This document shows positions 8,412-16,728 of a stretch of DNA of 64,000 nucleotides, piece after piece. Source of the DNA: M3007 sp043764095 (lineage in GTDB: Bacteria; Bacteroidota; Bacteroidia; Chitinophagales; Saprospiraceae). The notes under the pieces are model-generated. The model did not search any database. It saw only the letters and a program-made list of their open reading frames with translations, and had not been told where the DNA came from. The stretch is from positions 1 to 64,000 of the forward strand of contig JAYUKX010000017.1 in the NCBI GenBank assembly GCA_043764095.1, written 5' to 3'. The position numbers and the translations under genes are program-made. The first letter of the stretch is position 1; every line of letters begins with the position of its first letter.

Positions 8412-9005
8412 TTAAAACTTTGGGCAGCTATATTTTTGCTTACCCGGTTTTTTGCGCCAAACCGATGCCATATAAGGCGGGCGTGACTTGCATTTTTTCT
8501 TTTTTACTACTTTTTTTGCGCTGCTAGTACTCGTTTTAGCAATTCTTGGTGCTTTTACGATCTGTTTTGGTGTCGTTACCTGCGCCTGATTGACGGGTGC
8601 TGGTTTGGCAATTGCCACAGATTTAGCGACAGGTTTTATTTGCTCTTTTGAAAGACCAGAATCCGTTGCCGGTTTGTTCTGAACTACGCTATTGCGCTCT
8701 ATTGGTTTTACAGTTGGGCGTGGGGTAGTATTTATTTGCCTTGGTGCTGCTGTCGCAGGCGTCGCAATATTGTTAACCACGAATTTGGGTTGCGGCTTAG
8801 CCACTTCGATCCGCAATACATCACCCATACCAAATTCATCGTTCATCGCGGTAAGTACTGTTGCGCCTGTGGTGTTTTCTTTGACCATTACCACTGTTGT
8901 ATTGTAGTAATTAGAGTCTGTTTTTTGGCCAACAATTTGGCCAATTGCCGATTGAAACGTGAAAAGGAATGCAATCGGGAATATCAATTTTGTGATCTGT
9001 TTCAT
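8412..9005 (-). CDS. exported Pro/Ala/Lys-rich protein of unknown function
   Basis: I do not recognise this 197-residue protein. It begins with a signal peptide (hydrophobic core ending ...FQSAIGQ, about residue 22). A short ordered-looking segment to about 75 (NTTVVMVKENTTGATVLTAM, GMGDVLRIEVAKPQ) follows, then a long Ala/Pro/Lys/Thr-rich linker. The basic C-terminus has KKVVKKKKCKS and two cysteines about 26 residues apart (one in the last few residues) that could form a disulfide. The repetitive middle suggests an extended, envelope-spanning region. It lies upstream of its own terminator and is likely transcribed separately from the OmpA-family gene, 84 bases upstream on the same strand. 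Confidence 0.7.
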   Translation of the reverse strand: MKQITKLIFPIAFLFTFQSAIGQIVGQKTDSNYYNTTVVMVKENTTGATVLTAMNDEFGMGDVLRIEVAKPQPKFVVNNIATPATAAPRQINTTPRPTVKPIERNSVVQNKPATDSGLSKEQIKPVAKSVAIAKPAPVNQAQVTTPKQIVKAPRIAKTSTSSAKKVVKKKKCKSRPPYMASVWRKKPGKQKYSCPKF

Positions 9006-9048
9006 AATATAAATGTTCGGATTAAAGTATTAAACTATATTTAATTTT

Positions 9049-9084
9049 TTCCGACTGATTTGGAAATGACCGAACCAGTCGGAA
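9049..9084. repeat. hairpin after the OmpA-family gene
   Basis: TTCCGACTG (9049-9057) and CAGTCGGAA (9076-9084) form a perfect 9-bp stem. T runs flank it on the plus strand, so it does not look like a classical terminator for the minus-strand gene ending at 9090, although it sits six bases past that stop codon. Confidence 0.5.
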
Positions 9085-9089
9085 TTTTT

Positions 9090-10259
9090 TTATTTGTTTT
9101 TTGAAAGCAATTTCTCGCGTTTTTCTTGATCGATCACCTTACGATACAATTGTGGATCTTCGATGATCTGTTTTAAAGATTTGTTCCAAAGCGGATCTGA
9201 ATTGGTTAAACCTGTAATTTTAATCTCTGTCCGGCGGTTCAACTGGTGCTCTGTTTCGGAGCAAGTCACTCCATTGCCGCAACGGTTAATCAAATTTGTT
9301 TCACCGTAACCTTTGTGCGAAATACGTTCAAAATCAATGCCTTGTATACTTGTTAGATACTCGACAGCGGCTTTAGCACGTTGATCAGAGAGGTTAAGGT
9401 TGTAATCGTCGGCACCACGTGCATCGGTATGAGAACCCAATTCTACTTTAATATTGGCGTTGTCTTTTAGGAAAACAGCCAATTTGTCTAATGTTTTGGC
9501 GGCTTCCGGACGAATATCTGATTTGTTGAAATCGTAATAAATATTGTTCAATTGGAAGCGTTTACCAATTTGTATCGAATCAAGGTCGATCGTACCTAAC
9601 ATATAACCAGTTTGGTTATCGTTGGTCATTAAGGCCACAAGATCAGGTTCATTGATACCCATACCATCCACGCAAAGGATACATCCATTCACATTGACAT
9701 AAAGTTCTACGCGGCGGTTGAGGTAGCCGGGCTTACGAACTAGCATGGTATAATGGTTGCCTTCACTGAATAAGAAGTGGAATGTTGATTTTTCCAATTT
9801 TTCGATCGACAATTCCTGTTCCTTTGTGGTATTGTTATAGATTTCTACTTTACAATCCTTAAGGGTATTGATTGGGTTGTGGTCGTATGCTTTATCAAAG
9901 ATAGTCATATCAAACTGGTAACCCGGCTTAAGTGCAAGACCTAAATCAACTTTAACGTTGTTACCATCGGCGACTAGAACAGAATCTGTGTAAAAAAAAG
10001 TTGCCTTTTGTGCTTTTACAGAATAACGCGCTAACTTTGGAACTTGAACAGAGTATTGACCGTTTGCGTTGGTGGTCGTAGTAGCAATTTGCTCTTTAAG
10101 CATATCGTCAAAAACGAGTACTGTAGCGTTGGTAATATGGTTGCCTGTTTTCAATTCAGAAACTGTTCCTTGAAAAGTGACAGTTTGCTTTTGGGGGGAT
10201 TGTGCATTAAGGCTGAAAGCAAAAAAGCACAAGACTGGGATAATAACTTTAGGTGACAT
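9090..10259 (-). CDS. OmpA-family outer-membrane/peptidoglycan protein
   Basis: A 389-residue protein starting at the ATG at 10259, which gives a clean signal peptide (MSPKVIIPVLCFFAFSLNAQ). The upstream in-frame Met at 10307 would place 16 residues before the signal and is less likely. Residues ~27-115 look like a carboxypeptidase regulatory-like beta domain (TVLVFDDMLKEQIATTTTNA, GQYSVQVPKLARYSV). The C-terminal ~120 residues are an OmpA-like peptidoglycan-binding domain with FDFNKSDIRPEAAKTLDKL, LGSHTDARGADDYN and LNLSDQRAKAAVEYL (the opening is written YYDFNKSD). It probably tethers the outer membrane or a surface complex to the cell wall. No beta-barrel domain is present. Confidence 0.88.
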   Translation of the reverse strand: MSPKVIIPVLCFFAFSLNAQSPQKQTVTFQGTVSELKTGNHITNATVLVFDDMLKEQIATTTTNANGQYSVQVPKLARYSVKAQKATFFYTDSVLVADGNNVKVDLGLALKPGYQFDMTIFDKAYDHNPINTLKDCKVEIYNNTTKEQELSIEKLEKSTFHFLFSEGNHYTMLVRKPGYLNRRVELYVNVNGCILCVDGMGINEPDLVALMTNDNQTGYMLGTIDLDSIQIGKRFQLNNIYYDFNKSDIRPEAAKTLDKLAVFLKDNANIKVELGSHTDARGADDYNLNLSDQRAKAAVEYLTSIQGIDFERISHKGYGETNLINRCGNGVTCSETEHQLNRRTEIKITGLTNSDPLWNKSLKQIIEDPQLYRKVIDQEKREKLLSKNK

Positions 10260-10569
10260 GATGATCGGTTTATGATTAAAGTAAATAATATTATATATGG
10301 TGTTCATAATTGTTCGGATACTATTGGAATATTTTTAAGTTTTAATGCTTTTCAATGCATCCGATATTGTTATGACGTTCTAATTCCGTGCCAGTAATAA
10401 AAAAGATACGGACTTTAACAAAAAATTAAGACAAACTCTTGGTTTTTACAAAAAATATTTGTAATGGAGGCCATTTGTCTATTTTTAATGTTAAAATCAT
10501 TAATGCATATTGCGTGCCAAAATGTGAACTTTTATAAAATTTCTTAAATATTTATATTTTTCGATTAAA
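10260..10569. other. divergent intergenic region
   Basis: 310 bases between the divergent OmpA-family and sirtuin genes. It must hold both promoters, but I see no clear paired -33/-7 elements, no hairpin and no coding potential. Confidence 0.5.
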
Positions 10570-11259
10570 ATGAGAAAGAAAATTGTAGTACTTACAGGAG
10601 CAGGCATTAGTGCCGAAAGTGGTATAAAAACCTTTCGAGATGGTGATGGGCTTTGGGAGAACCACCGAATTGAGGATGTCGCTACACCGGAAGCTTGGAA
10701 ACGCAATCCAGTATTGGTGCAGGAGTTTTATAACCAACGCCGCCGTCAATTACTGACCGTAACACCCAATGCGGGGCATTTTGCGTTGGTTGAATTGGAA
10801 AAAAAATTTGATGTTCAAATTATTACTCAAAATGTGGACGATCTGCACGAGCGAGCAGGGAGCAGCCATGTCGTACATTTGCATGGAGAATTGAGGAAAG
10901 CACGTTCCGAACGGTATCCAGATTTGGTATATGATTGGGACAGAGATTTGGTCATGGGCGACTTGTGCGAGCGGGGTACTCAATTGCGTCCTTTTATTGT
11001 TTGGTTTGGGGAATCGGTACCAATGATCGAAATTGCTGCAAAAATTACTGAATCTGCCGATATGCTACTCATTATTGGAACTTCGTTGCAGGTGTATCCG
11101 GCTGCCGGTTTGATGATTCATGCACCAGCATCCATTCCGGTGTATTATATTGATCCTAAGCCACAATTAAACTTTGAGTTGAGGAAGATGCGAAATGTAA
11201 CGGTGGTGGAAGAGCCAGCAAGTACGGGTGTTGAAAAAGTAAGGCAGATGTTGATATAG
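10570..11259 (+). CDS. cobB: Sir2-family NAD-dependent protein deacylase, class III-like
   Basis: A 229-residue sirtuin closely resembling Escherichia coli CobB in order of motifs: GAGISAESG (10-18), ENHRIEDVATPEAW, YNQRRRQ (54-60), TQNVDDLHERAG (86-97), HLHGE with catalytic His about 105, RPFIVWFGE and GTSLQVYPAAG. The Y54-x2-R57 pair is the signature of sirtuins that remove succinyl or malonyl groups. In contrast to CobB only one cysteine (in DLCERG) remains where the four zinc-binding cysteines should be, so the zinc module is degenerate. It should use NAD+ to remove acyl groups from lysines in the cytosol. It appears monocistronic. Confidence 0.9.
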   Translation: MRKKIVVLTGAGISAESGIKTFRDGDGLWENHRIEDVATPEAWKRNPVLVQEFYNQRRRQLLTVTPNAGHFALVELEKKFDVQIITQNVDDLHERAGSSHVVHLHGELRKARSERYPDLVYDWDRDLVMGDLCERGTQLRPFIVWFGESVPMIEIAAKITESADMLLIIGTSLQVYPAAGLMIHAPASIPVYYIDPKPQLNFELRKMRNVTVVEEPASTGVEKVRQMLI

Positions 11260-11321
11260 GGTTTCGTTTGTAGGTTCAAATTATTGCCCTACATTTGCGC
11301 GCTAGTTTTATTATGGACTAG

Positions 11322-11486
11322 TAGATATTATACAGAATTAGTTTCGGATGCTGAGAATGGTTAATTTTCGCCAAATTTTCGTTAAATTTTTCGCCGAAAA
11401 CATCCCATTTCGACTGCAAAACTTGCCTTAATTTGACAAAAATTTCCTCATTTCAGCATTACGACCCTAATTCTATATAATGTCTA
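11322..11486. mobile_element. fold-back (inverted-repeat) element, 165 bp
   Basis: The ends TAGATATTATACAGAATTAG and, reversed, TAGACATTATATAGAATTAG agree at 18 of 20 positions. Similarity continues inward for ~55-60 bases (ATGCTGA, AATTTT, CAAATT blocks). There is no open frame. It differs in sequence from the 156-bp MITE, and I see no clear target duplication or second copy here. Its right end lies 36 bases before the amidase start codon, so it probably contributes to or replaces that promoter. Confidence 0.7.
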
Positions 11487-11522
11487 ACATTTTTGCGAAT
11501 TTTGCGTCCAAAAAAAATCCAA

Positions 11523-12794
11523 ATGCGATTTTGTTTATCCTTGTTTTTGTGGCTTAATGTATTGATTCTTACTGCTCAAGATGGCAGTGACGCCTTACGT
11601 GCAGCGCCTTTTTTGACGTTTGTTGCTGAAAACGGCGATAATGCGGCTATCGTACTTGATGCTTATGGCTTAGGTGCATACGATTGTAACCTCTCCCAGT
11701 TTTTAAAACTCAATAAAGTAAAAGACGCTAAAGCACGGCTCGTAGTGGGGAAATCTTACAAATTACCCCTACAAGTTATGCGCTATAATGGTTCAAGTAT
11801 CCGCTCAACTGCGGGCATTGAAAACTGGAAAACAGCAGTTCAGATCCGTGATTATAACTATGCTATGCAAAAAAGCGGTATCCGAAACGATGATTTTACC
11901 GACAGTCGGAAACTCTGGATTCCTTGGCACTTGATTAACTGCACCCAAAAAAGCATTGCAAAATTCCCGGTGGCAGAGGGTAAAGTACCGACGAACAAAC
12001 CTAAAAAGAAAGTAACGCCTGCTACTGTTTTTGGAGGAGAACCTTCATCAGAAGACAATCCACGTATTTTTCCTATTTTTGGCAATAAATACGCTAAAAC
12101 ACCACTTATTTCATCCAAATTAAAAGGTAGAATCTTCTATCTCATTAGTGGCCATGGCGGCCCCGACCCCGGTGCACGGGGCAAACGAGCCGGAATTACC
12201 CTCTGCGAAGATGAATATGCTTATGATGTAACCATACGTCTTTTGCGTTATCTGCTGAGCCATGGCGCAACGGCCTACATGATCGTACGCGACCCAAATG
12301 ATGGTATCCGAGATGAAAACTACCTTACTTGCGATAAAGATGAGGTAGTATGGGGCAATAAAGTAATCCCGATCAACCAAAAAGAAAGACTGGGCCAACG
12401 AACGGACATTATTAATGCACTAACGGCCGCACACGAGGAACGGGGTCAAACAGACCAAACAGTGGTAGAAATCCATGTGGATTCCCGAAGCGTGGCTACC
12501 GAAACAGATGTGTTTTTTTACTACCGGGCGGATAGCGAACCAAGCATGAACCTCGCCTTGAACATGCACCAAATATTTATTCAAAAATACAGTCAAAAAC
12601 GCGGCCCAGCACGCCGATATACGGGATCGGTTACGACACGGGATCTTTATACACTGCGCGAAACCAATACCAATAAGGCCGTTTATGTAGAATTGGCCAA
12701 TATCCAAAACGACTGGGATCAGCAGCGGATTGTACTCAAAAACAACCGTCAAGCCATAGCCAACTGGCTAGGGCAAGCACTCACTAAAAAATAG
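11523..12794 (+). CDS. N-acetylmuramoyl-L-alanine amidase (Amidase_3)
   Basis: A 423-residue exported peptidoglycan hydrolase. The ATG at 11523 gives a normal signal peptide (MRFCLSLFLWLNVLILTAQ). The open frame upstream begins at a TTG and would add ten basic residues. Residues ~35-95 look like a LysM-type wall-binding domain. After a Lys/Pro linker, residues ~205-420 form an Amidase_3 domain: zinc ligands His in SGHGGPDPGA, Glu in LCEDEYAYDV and His in EIHVDS, ending with the VELANIQNDWDQQ segment. It cleaves the amide between MurNAc and the stem peptide, probably during cell separation. It is convergent with gldC with one base between the stops. Confidence 0.92.
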   Translation: MRFCLSLFLWLNVLILTAQDGSDALRAAPFLTFVAENGDNAAIVLDAYGLGAYDCNLSQFLKLNKVKDAKARLVVGKSYKLPLQVMRYNGSSIRSTAGIENWKTAVQIRDYNYAMQKSGIRNDDFTDSRKLWIPWHLINCTQKSIAKFPVAEGKVPTNKPKKKVTPATVFGGEPSSEDNPRIFPIFGNKYAKTPLISSKLKGRIFYLISGHGGPDPGARGKRAGITLCEDEYAYDVTIRLLRYLLSHGATAYMIVRDPNDGIRDENYLTCDKDEVVWGNKVIPINQKERLGQRTDIINALTAAHEERGQTDQTVVEIHVDSRSVATETDVFFYYRADSEPSMNLALNMHQIFIQKYSQKRGPARRYTGSVTTRDLYTLRETNTNKAVYVELANIQNDWDQQRIVLKNNRQAIANWLGQALTKK

Positions 12795-12795
12795 G

Positions 12796-13152
12796 CTAAT
12801 TTCCTGTTTTAGGGATTATTTCTGTTTCTTCACCAAAATAGTGGGCAAATTGCGCCATTTGTTCGGCCATTTTCTTGTTATTGGTGGCGCGCAAATAAGT
12901 TTGGCTCAGTGATTGTAATACTTGATATACAAAACGATCCATTTCTACCACCTGCATTTCCTTCGTCCAAAGATCAATCCGCAATGTATCTTTATGCGCT
13001 TGGTCGAATAAGGCAATCATCATAGCTTTGCAGTGTTCTGTAACGCCTGCTTCGTGCATATCACTTGCCGACCAGTCAATTCTAACAGGTACTTTTTCGG
13101 CATCAAGCCCAACGCGAATCTTTATTTCGCTAGTATGTTCTATTGTACTCAT
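12796..13152 (-). CDS. gldC: gliding motility protein GldC
   Basis: A 118-residue soluble protein matching GldC in size and pattern: IKIRVGLDAEKVPVRIDWSA, KAMMIALFDQAHKDTLRIDL, MDRFVYQVLQSL. GldC was found through gliding mutants of Flavobacterium and is conserved across Bacteroidota, including non-gliding ones; its biochemical role is unknown. No signal peptide is seen, so it is cytosolic. It lies 33 bases downstream of the flippase-like gene on the same strand and is probably co-transcribed with it. Confidence 0.92.
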   Translation of the reverse strand: MSTIEHTSEIKIRVGLDAEKVPVRIDWSASDMHEAGVTEHCKAMMIALFDQAHKDTLRIDLWTKEMQVVEMDRFVYQVLQSLSQTYLRATNNKKMAEQMAQFAHYFGEETEIIPKTGN

Positions 13153-13185
13153 AATATTAATTTACAAACTATAATTTAAAAAACA

Positions 13186-14220
13186 TCACTTTTTATTGAT
13201 AATTGGTAACAACACCAACGCCAAAACACCGCCTACTACATTGTAAAAAATCTGAATGGTAAAAAACGCAATATTCGCATACGAAAAAGCATCTCCACCA
13301 GCCACACCATACAACGAAAGCCCCGCAATACACAAGGCATGAAAAGTACCCATCCCACCAGGAGAAGGAATCACAAAACCAAGTGTACCAAATACAAAAA
13401 TCATTAATGCCGCACCCGCAGAAAGCCCCGCCGTAGGCCCAAACGCTTTAAGATTCCAATAACATTGAAGAAAAAACATGACCCAAATACCCAACGACAA
13501 CACAATAAACAACCCCGGACGCTGCAACTGAAATACACTCCTGATACCATCGCGAAAACCTTGAACAATACCTGTAAATTTCTGAAAAACAGCCAATTGC
13601 ATCAAACGATTGCGCAACACCCAAGCCGCCACAAGCCCCACCAAACCCAATACCAAAATAAGCCAAACAATAGGATTAGATAACAATCCACCGCCACTAT
13701 TCCCCGAGGATTTACCCTTATTAATAAAGTCGAGCAGTACGCCACCTTGAAAAATAAAAGCAAGACCAATGACCAATATCAAGCACATAAAATCAACCAA
13801 ACGATCAATGACCATGGTGCCCATCACCTTTTCCATTGGGATGTTTTCGTAACGCGCCAGCGAACCCGGACGCACCACCTCGCCCATACGAGGAAGCCCC
13901 AAATTAGCAAAATAACCCAGCAAAATAGTAAGAAAACTATTACTCAACCGAATATGATACCCCATAGGCTCGTGCAGCATTTGCCAACGGATAGCACGGA
14001 ACAAATTACTCACCGTAAATGCACCCACAACCGCCAACAACCAACCCATATTGACCGTCGAAAAATCGTATAATAACTTGTTGATGAGGCTACATTGATC
14101 GGAAGGAACACCATCCAAACGGCATTGTTCCTGAAAAGCAGTATTTTGCGAGCGATAGACAAGGGTTAAGATAACGATACCTAGTCCGGCAAAAAGAATA
14201 AATTGAATTAATTTTTTCAC
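13186..14220 (-). CDS. LPG synthase/AglD-type flippase-domain membrane protein
   Basis: A 344-residue polytopic protein of the lysylphosphatidylglycerol synthase transmembrane-region (UPF0104/YbhN) family, with about eight helices. Family marks are the NLGLPRMGEVVRPGSLARYE loop, the VDFMCLI segment and the C-terminal IPSPGGMGTFHALC motif. Such proteins are associated with lipid flipping or lipid-linked sugar transfer; the soluble synthase domain of MprF is absent. The start is GTG at 14220. A TACCTTTG -7-like box at 14225-14232 (minus strand) is so close that the transcript would begin at or near the GTG, suggesting a leaderless mRNA. It heads a probable two-gene unit with gldC. Confidence 0.88.
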   Translation of the reverse strand: MKKLIQFILFAGLGIVILTLVYRSQNTAFQEQCRLDGVPSDQCSLINKLLYDFSTVNMGWLLAVVGAFTVSNLFRAIRWQMLHEPMGYHIRLSNSFLTILLGYFANLGLPRMGEVVRPGSLARYENIPMEKVMGTMVIDRLVDFMCLILVIGLAFIFQGGVLLDFINKGKSSGNSGGGLLSNPIVWLILVLGLVGLVAAWVLRNRLMQLAVFQKFTGIVQGFRDGIRSVFQLQRPGLFIVLSLGIWVMFFLQCYWNLKAFGPTAGLSAGAALMIFVFGTLGFVIPSPGGMGTFHALCIAGLSLYGVAGGDAFSYANIAFFTIQIFYNVVGGVLALVLLPIINKK

Positions 14221-14224
14221 GCCG

Positions 14225-14232
14225 CAAAGGTA
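14225..14232 (-). promoter_or_regulatory. -7 element abutting the flippase start codon
   Basis: On the minus strand TACCTTTG fits TAnnTTTG and ends five bases before the GTG start. A start site about 7 bases downstream of the box would fall on the start codon. No -33 match is clear. Confidence 0.5.
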
Positions 14233-14325
14233 GCAAGTATTGCTGAATTATAAATGATGAATCATAAATCTAATGAGTTCCTGATCTATTTTAAGCAATT
14301 CACCCAAAAACTCCGAAAAATAAAC

Positions 14326-14333
14326 TACTTTTG
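14326..14333 (+). promoter_or_regulatory. -7 element for the SurA-like/BamA cluster
   Basis: TACTTTTG fits TAnnTTTG and lies 21 bases before the ATG at 14355, giving a leader of about 15 bases. It would drive the PpiC-like lipoprotein gene and possibly the genes after it. Confidence 0.5.
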
Positions 14334-14354
14334 CGGCGTTTTTTCTGCAACACC

Positions 14355-15194
14355 ATGCGAACTATTTTTTTTCTCCTCATCTCAGGCTTATTTTTCGTTG
14401 CCTGCGCCAAAAAAGAAGGCGCAAATAATGACCGCGAAATCGCGAAAGTCTATGATAAGGCCCTTTATGCTTCTGAAGCATCAGCCAGCGTACCCGCCGG
14501 CACCAATCCCCAAGACAGCGCTTTGCTCGTCGGGGCGTTTATCCAGCGTTGGATTAGCGAGCAATTGCTCATGTACGAAGCCGAGCGCAATATCCCCAAA
14601 GATGCCAATATCGACAAATTAGTGCGCGATTACCGCGCCTCTTTGGTGCGTTTCAATTACGAAGAGCAACTGATCGGGCAAAAACTCGACTCTACCGTGA
14701 GTGAACAAGAAGTACGCAAATTCTATGAAGAACACAAAGATGAATTCCAATTACAGAGCACTATCTTAAAATGTATCTTGATAAAACTCCCCACTAGCGC
14801 ACCTCAATCAGAGATGAATAAACTCTGGAACAGTAGGAAAGATGAAGATAGAATAAAATTAGCCGAATTTGCCAAAGAGCGGGCAACCTTAACACTATTA
14901 GATCGCAACAAGTGGTATAGATTGGATGAGGTAGCCGCGATTTTGCCTAAAGGAACGTTAACTACTGATAATATTGGTTCGCGCAAGGAAGGTACACTCA
15001 GCGAAGGTGATTTTAGGTATTATTACCGCGTTTTGGAATCGGTGCGCGGCAAAGAAACCGCCCCCTTCGATTATGTACAAGAACAAGGTTCAAAAGTGAT
15101 CTTGCACAAGCGCAAACAAGATTTGTTGGATAATTGGAAAAGAGAAGTTTATGATAACGAACTCAGAAGAGGAAATATTAAAATCCTTAACTAA
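14355..15194 (+). CDS. PpiC/SurA-like lipoprotein without a clear isomerase domain
   Basis: A 279-residue lipoprotein (signal ...ISGLFFVACAKK, Cys about 17 counted from the ATG at 14355; the open frame itself begins at an upstream TTG). The N-terminal half resembles the helical SurA/PpiC chaperone domain (WISEQLLMYEAERNIPKDAN, LVRDYRASLVRFNYEEQLI, VSEQEVRKFYEEHKDEFQL). A short second half ends in a basic helix. The canonical parvulin core is not recognisable, so it is probably a chaperone rather than an active prolyl isomerase. It immediately precedes a SurA-like gene and bamA, the expected setting for a factor that escorts outer-membrane proteins. Confidence 0.8.
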   Translation: MRTIFFLLISGLFFVACAKKEGANNDREIAKVYDKALYASEASASVPAGTNPQDSALLVGAFIQRWISEQLLMYEAERNIPKDANIDKLVRDYRASLVRFNYEEQLIGQKLDSTVSEQEVRKFYEEHKDEFQLQSTILKCILIKLPTSAPQSEMNKLWNSRKDEDRIKLAEFAKERATLTLLDRNKWYRLDEVAAILPKGTLTTDNIGSRKEGTLSEGDFRYYYRVLESVRGKETAPFDYVQEQGSKVILHKRKQDLLDNWKREVYDNELRRGNIKILN

Positions 15195-15282
15195 TGATCA
15201 AACGTTTACAAAAACCTTGAACGTTTCGTAAACGCAATGCCCATTCGCATTACATACTAAAAAGAAAAACATACTATTAATA

Positions 15283-16647
15283 ATGATAAAACAAGTATTT
15301 AAAACCCTTTTTGCGGCCATTTGCTTGATGCCCGTGGCGGTGACCGCCCAAGAAGGCAAAGCCGTGATTGATAAGGTAGTGGCTACCGTTGGTGGCGAAA
15401 TTATCCTCCTCAGCGAAGTACAAGAGCAATTGAGCTATGCAAAACAGCAGGACGCTAATTTGTCTGCTTCTTATAGTTGTGTGGTGTTGCAAAATATTAT
15501 TGTCACCAAATTATTGGTCAATCAAGCCAAATTGGACTCCATTGATGTAAAAGACGAAGAGGTAGAAACACAATTGGAAACAAGGGTGGAACGACTTTTG
15601 AAATATTTTAACCAAGACGAAAAAGCCTTGTTCGAATACTATGGCCAAACCATCAATGAAATGAAAGACCAAATGCGCAACGATATGCGCAACCAATTGC
15701 TCTCGGAACGCATGCAAGCACAGGTCACAGGAAAGGCAACCGTAACCCCATCAGAGGTACAAACGTTCTTTTCAAAAATACCCAAAGACTCCATGCCCTA
15801 TTTCAACTCCGAAGTAGAAATCAAGGAACTGGTATTTAAACCTACAGTGAATGAAACACAACGCGCCAAATCACGCGGACTGGCACAAGACCTACGCAAA
15901 CGCATTGTAGAAGGCGAAAACTTTGCAGATTTGGCAAAAAAATACAGCGACGACCCTGGCTCTGGTGCAGAAGGTGGTGATCTTGGCTGGCAAAAACGCG
16001 GCACGTTCGTCGCTGAATTTGAAGCGACTTGTTACAATTTGGAAAAAAATCAGATCAGTGAAGTGATCGAAACGGAGTTTGGATTCCACGTTATCCAATT
16101 ACTCGAACGAAGGGGCAACCTCGTGCATGCGCGGCATATCTTGATCCGCACTGAAATTACCGACGAAGACCTAGATTTGGCCAAAGCAAAACTGGATTCT
16201 ATCCGCACCCTGATTGTTAAAGACAGCTTGCCATTCAGTTTTGCGGTTAAACGTTATGGCGATAAAAATGCACAAAGTTTTAGCAACGACGGACGGGTGA
16301 CCAACCCTCGCTCTGGCAATACATTCTTTGAAGGTACGGATTTAGAAACCGATATTTTCTTTGCTATTGATGGTTTAAAAGACGGCGAAACTACCGTTCC
16401 AGTCGTATTTAGGGCACCTGATGGTTCTAAGTTTTTTAGGTTAATTCAATTACAAAGCCGAACAAAGCCCCACAAAGCCAATCTAAGACAAGACTATAAT
16501 AAAATTCAGTCGGCAGCTTTGGAGCAGAAAAAAACGGAATACACCGAAAAATGGGTACTCGATCGCTTGCGTTCTACCTACCTCGCCGTCGATCCATTGT
16601 ATGGCGATTGTCCGGAAATAAAAATGATGCTCAACCAAACTAATTGA
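15283..16647 (+). CDS. SurA-like periplasmic peptidylprolyl isomerase
   Basis: A 454-residue exported protein (signal ending ...MPVAVTAQ). A SurA N-terminal domain (VVATVGGEIILLSEVQEQL) is followed by a first parvulin domain at ~180-285 (ENFADLAKKYSDDPGSGAEG, GDLGWQKRGTFVAEFE, VIETEFGFHVIQLLERR). A second, degenerate parvulin domain starts at HARHILIR. It should chaperone and isomerise unfolded outer-membrane proteins crossing the periplasm. It sits 88 bases after the PpiC-like lipoprotein gene and 81 bases before bamA, the machine that receives its clients, which supports the assignment. SurA architecture is conserved, but Bacteroidota often carry several paralogues, so I leave the symbol blank. 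Confidence 0.9.
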   Translation: MIKQVFKTLFAAICLMPVAVTAQEGKAVIDKVVATVGGEIILLSEVQEQLSYAKQQDANLSASYSCVVLQNIIVTKLLVNQAKLDSIDVKDEEVETQLETRVERLLKYFNQDEKALFEYYGQTINEMKDQMRNDMRNQLLSERMQAQVTGKATVTPSEVQTFFSKIPKDSMPYFNSEVEIKELVFKPTVNETQRAKSRGLAQDLRKRIVEGENFADLAKKYSDDPGSGAEGGDLGWQKRGTFVAEFEATCYNLEKNQISEVIETEFGFHVIQLLERRGNLVHARHILIRTEITDEDLDLAKAKLDSIRTLIVKDSLPFSFAVKRYGDKNAQSFSNDGRVTNPRSGNTFFEGTDLETDIFFAIDGLKDGETTVPVVFRAPDGSKFFRLIQLQSRTKPHKANLRQDYNKIQSAALEQKKTEYTEKWVLDRLRSTYLAVDPLYGDCPEIKMMLNQTN

Positions 16648-16728
16648 TCACACTGACCTAAAAATATATGTTTGTTTGATTTAAAACGAATCATATACCC
16701 ACAGTCGAACACAAATTTACTCAAACAC

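Noticed and set aside
9049..9084. Hairpin considered as a firm terminator of the OmpA-family gene
   Set aside because: The T run lies on the wrong strand for that gene, so it is listed only as a hairpin.
11322..11486. Inverted-repeat element considered as another copy of the 156-bp MITE
   Set aside because: The ends and body share no sequence with the MITE and no TAA duplication is present.
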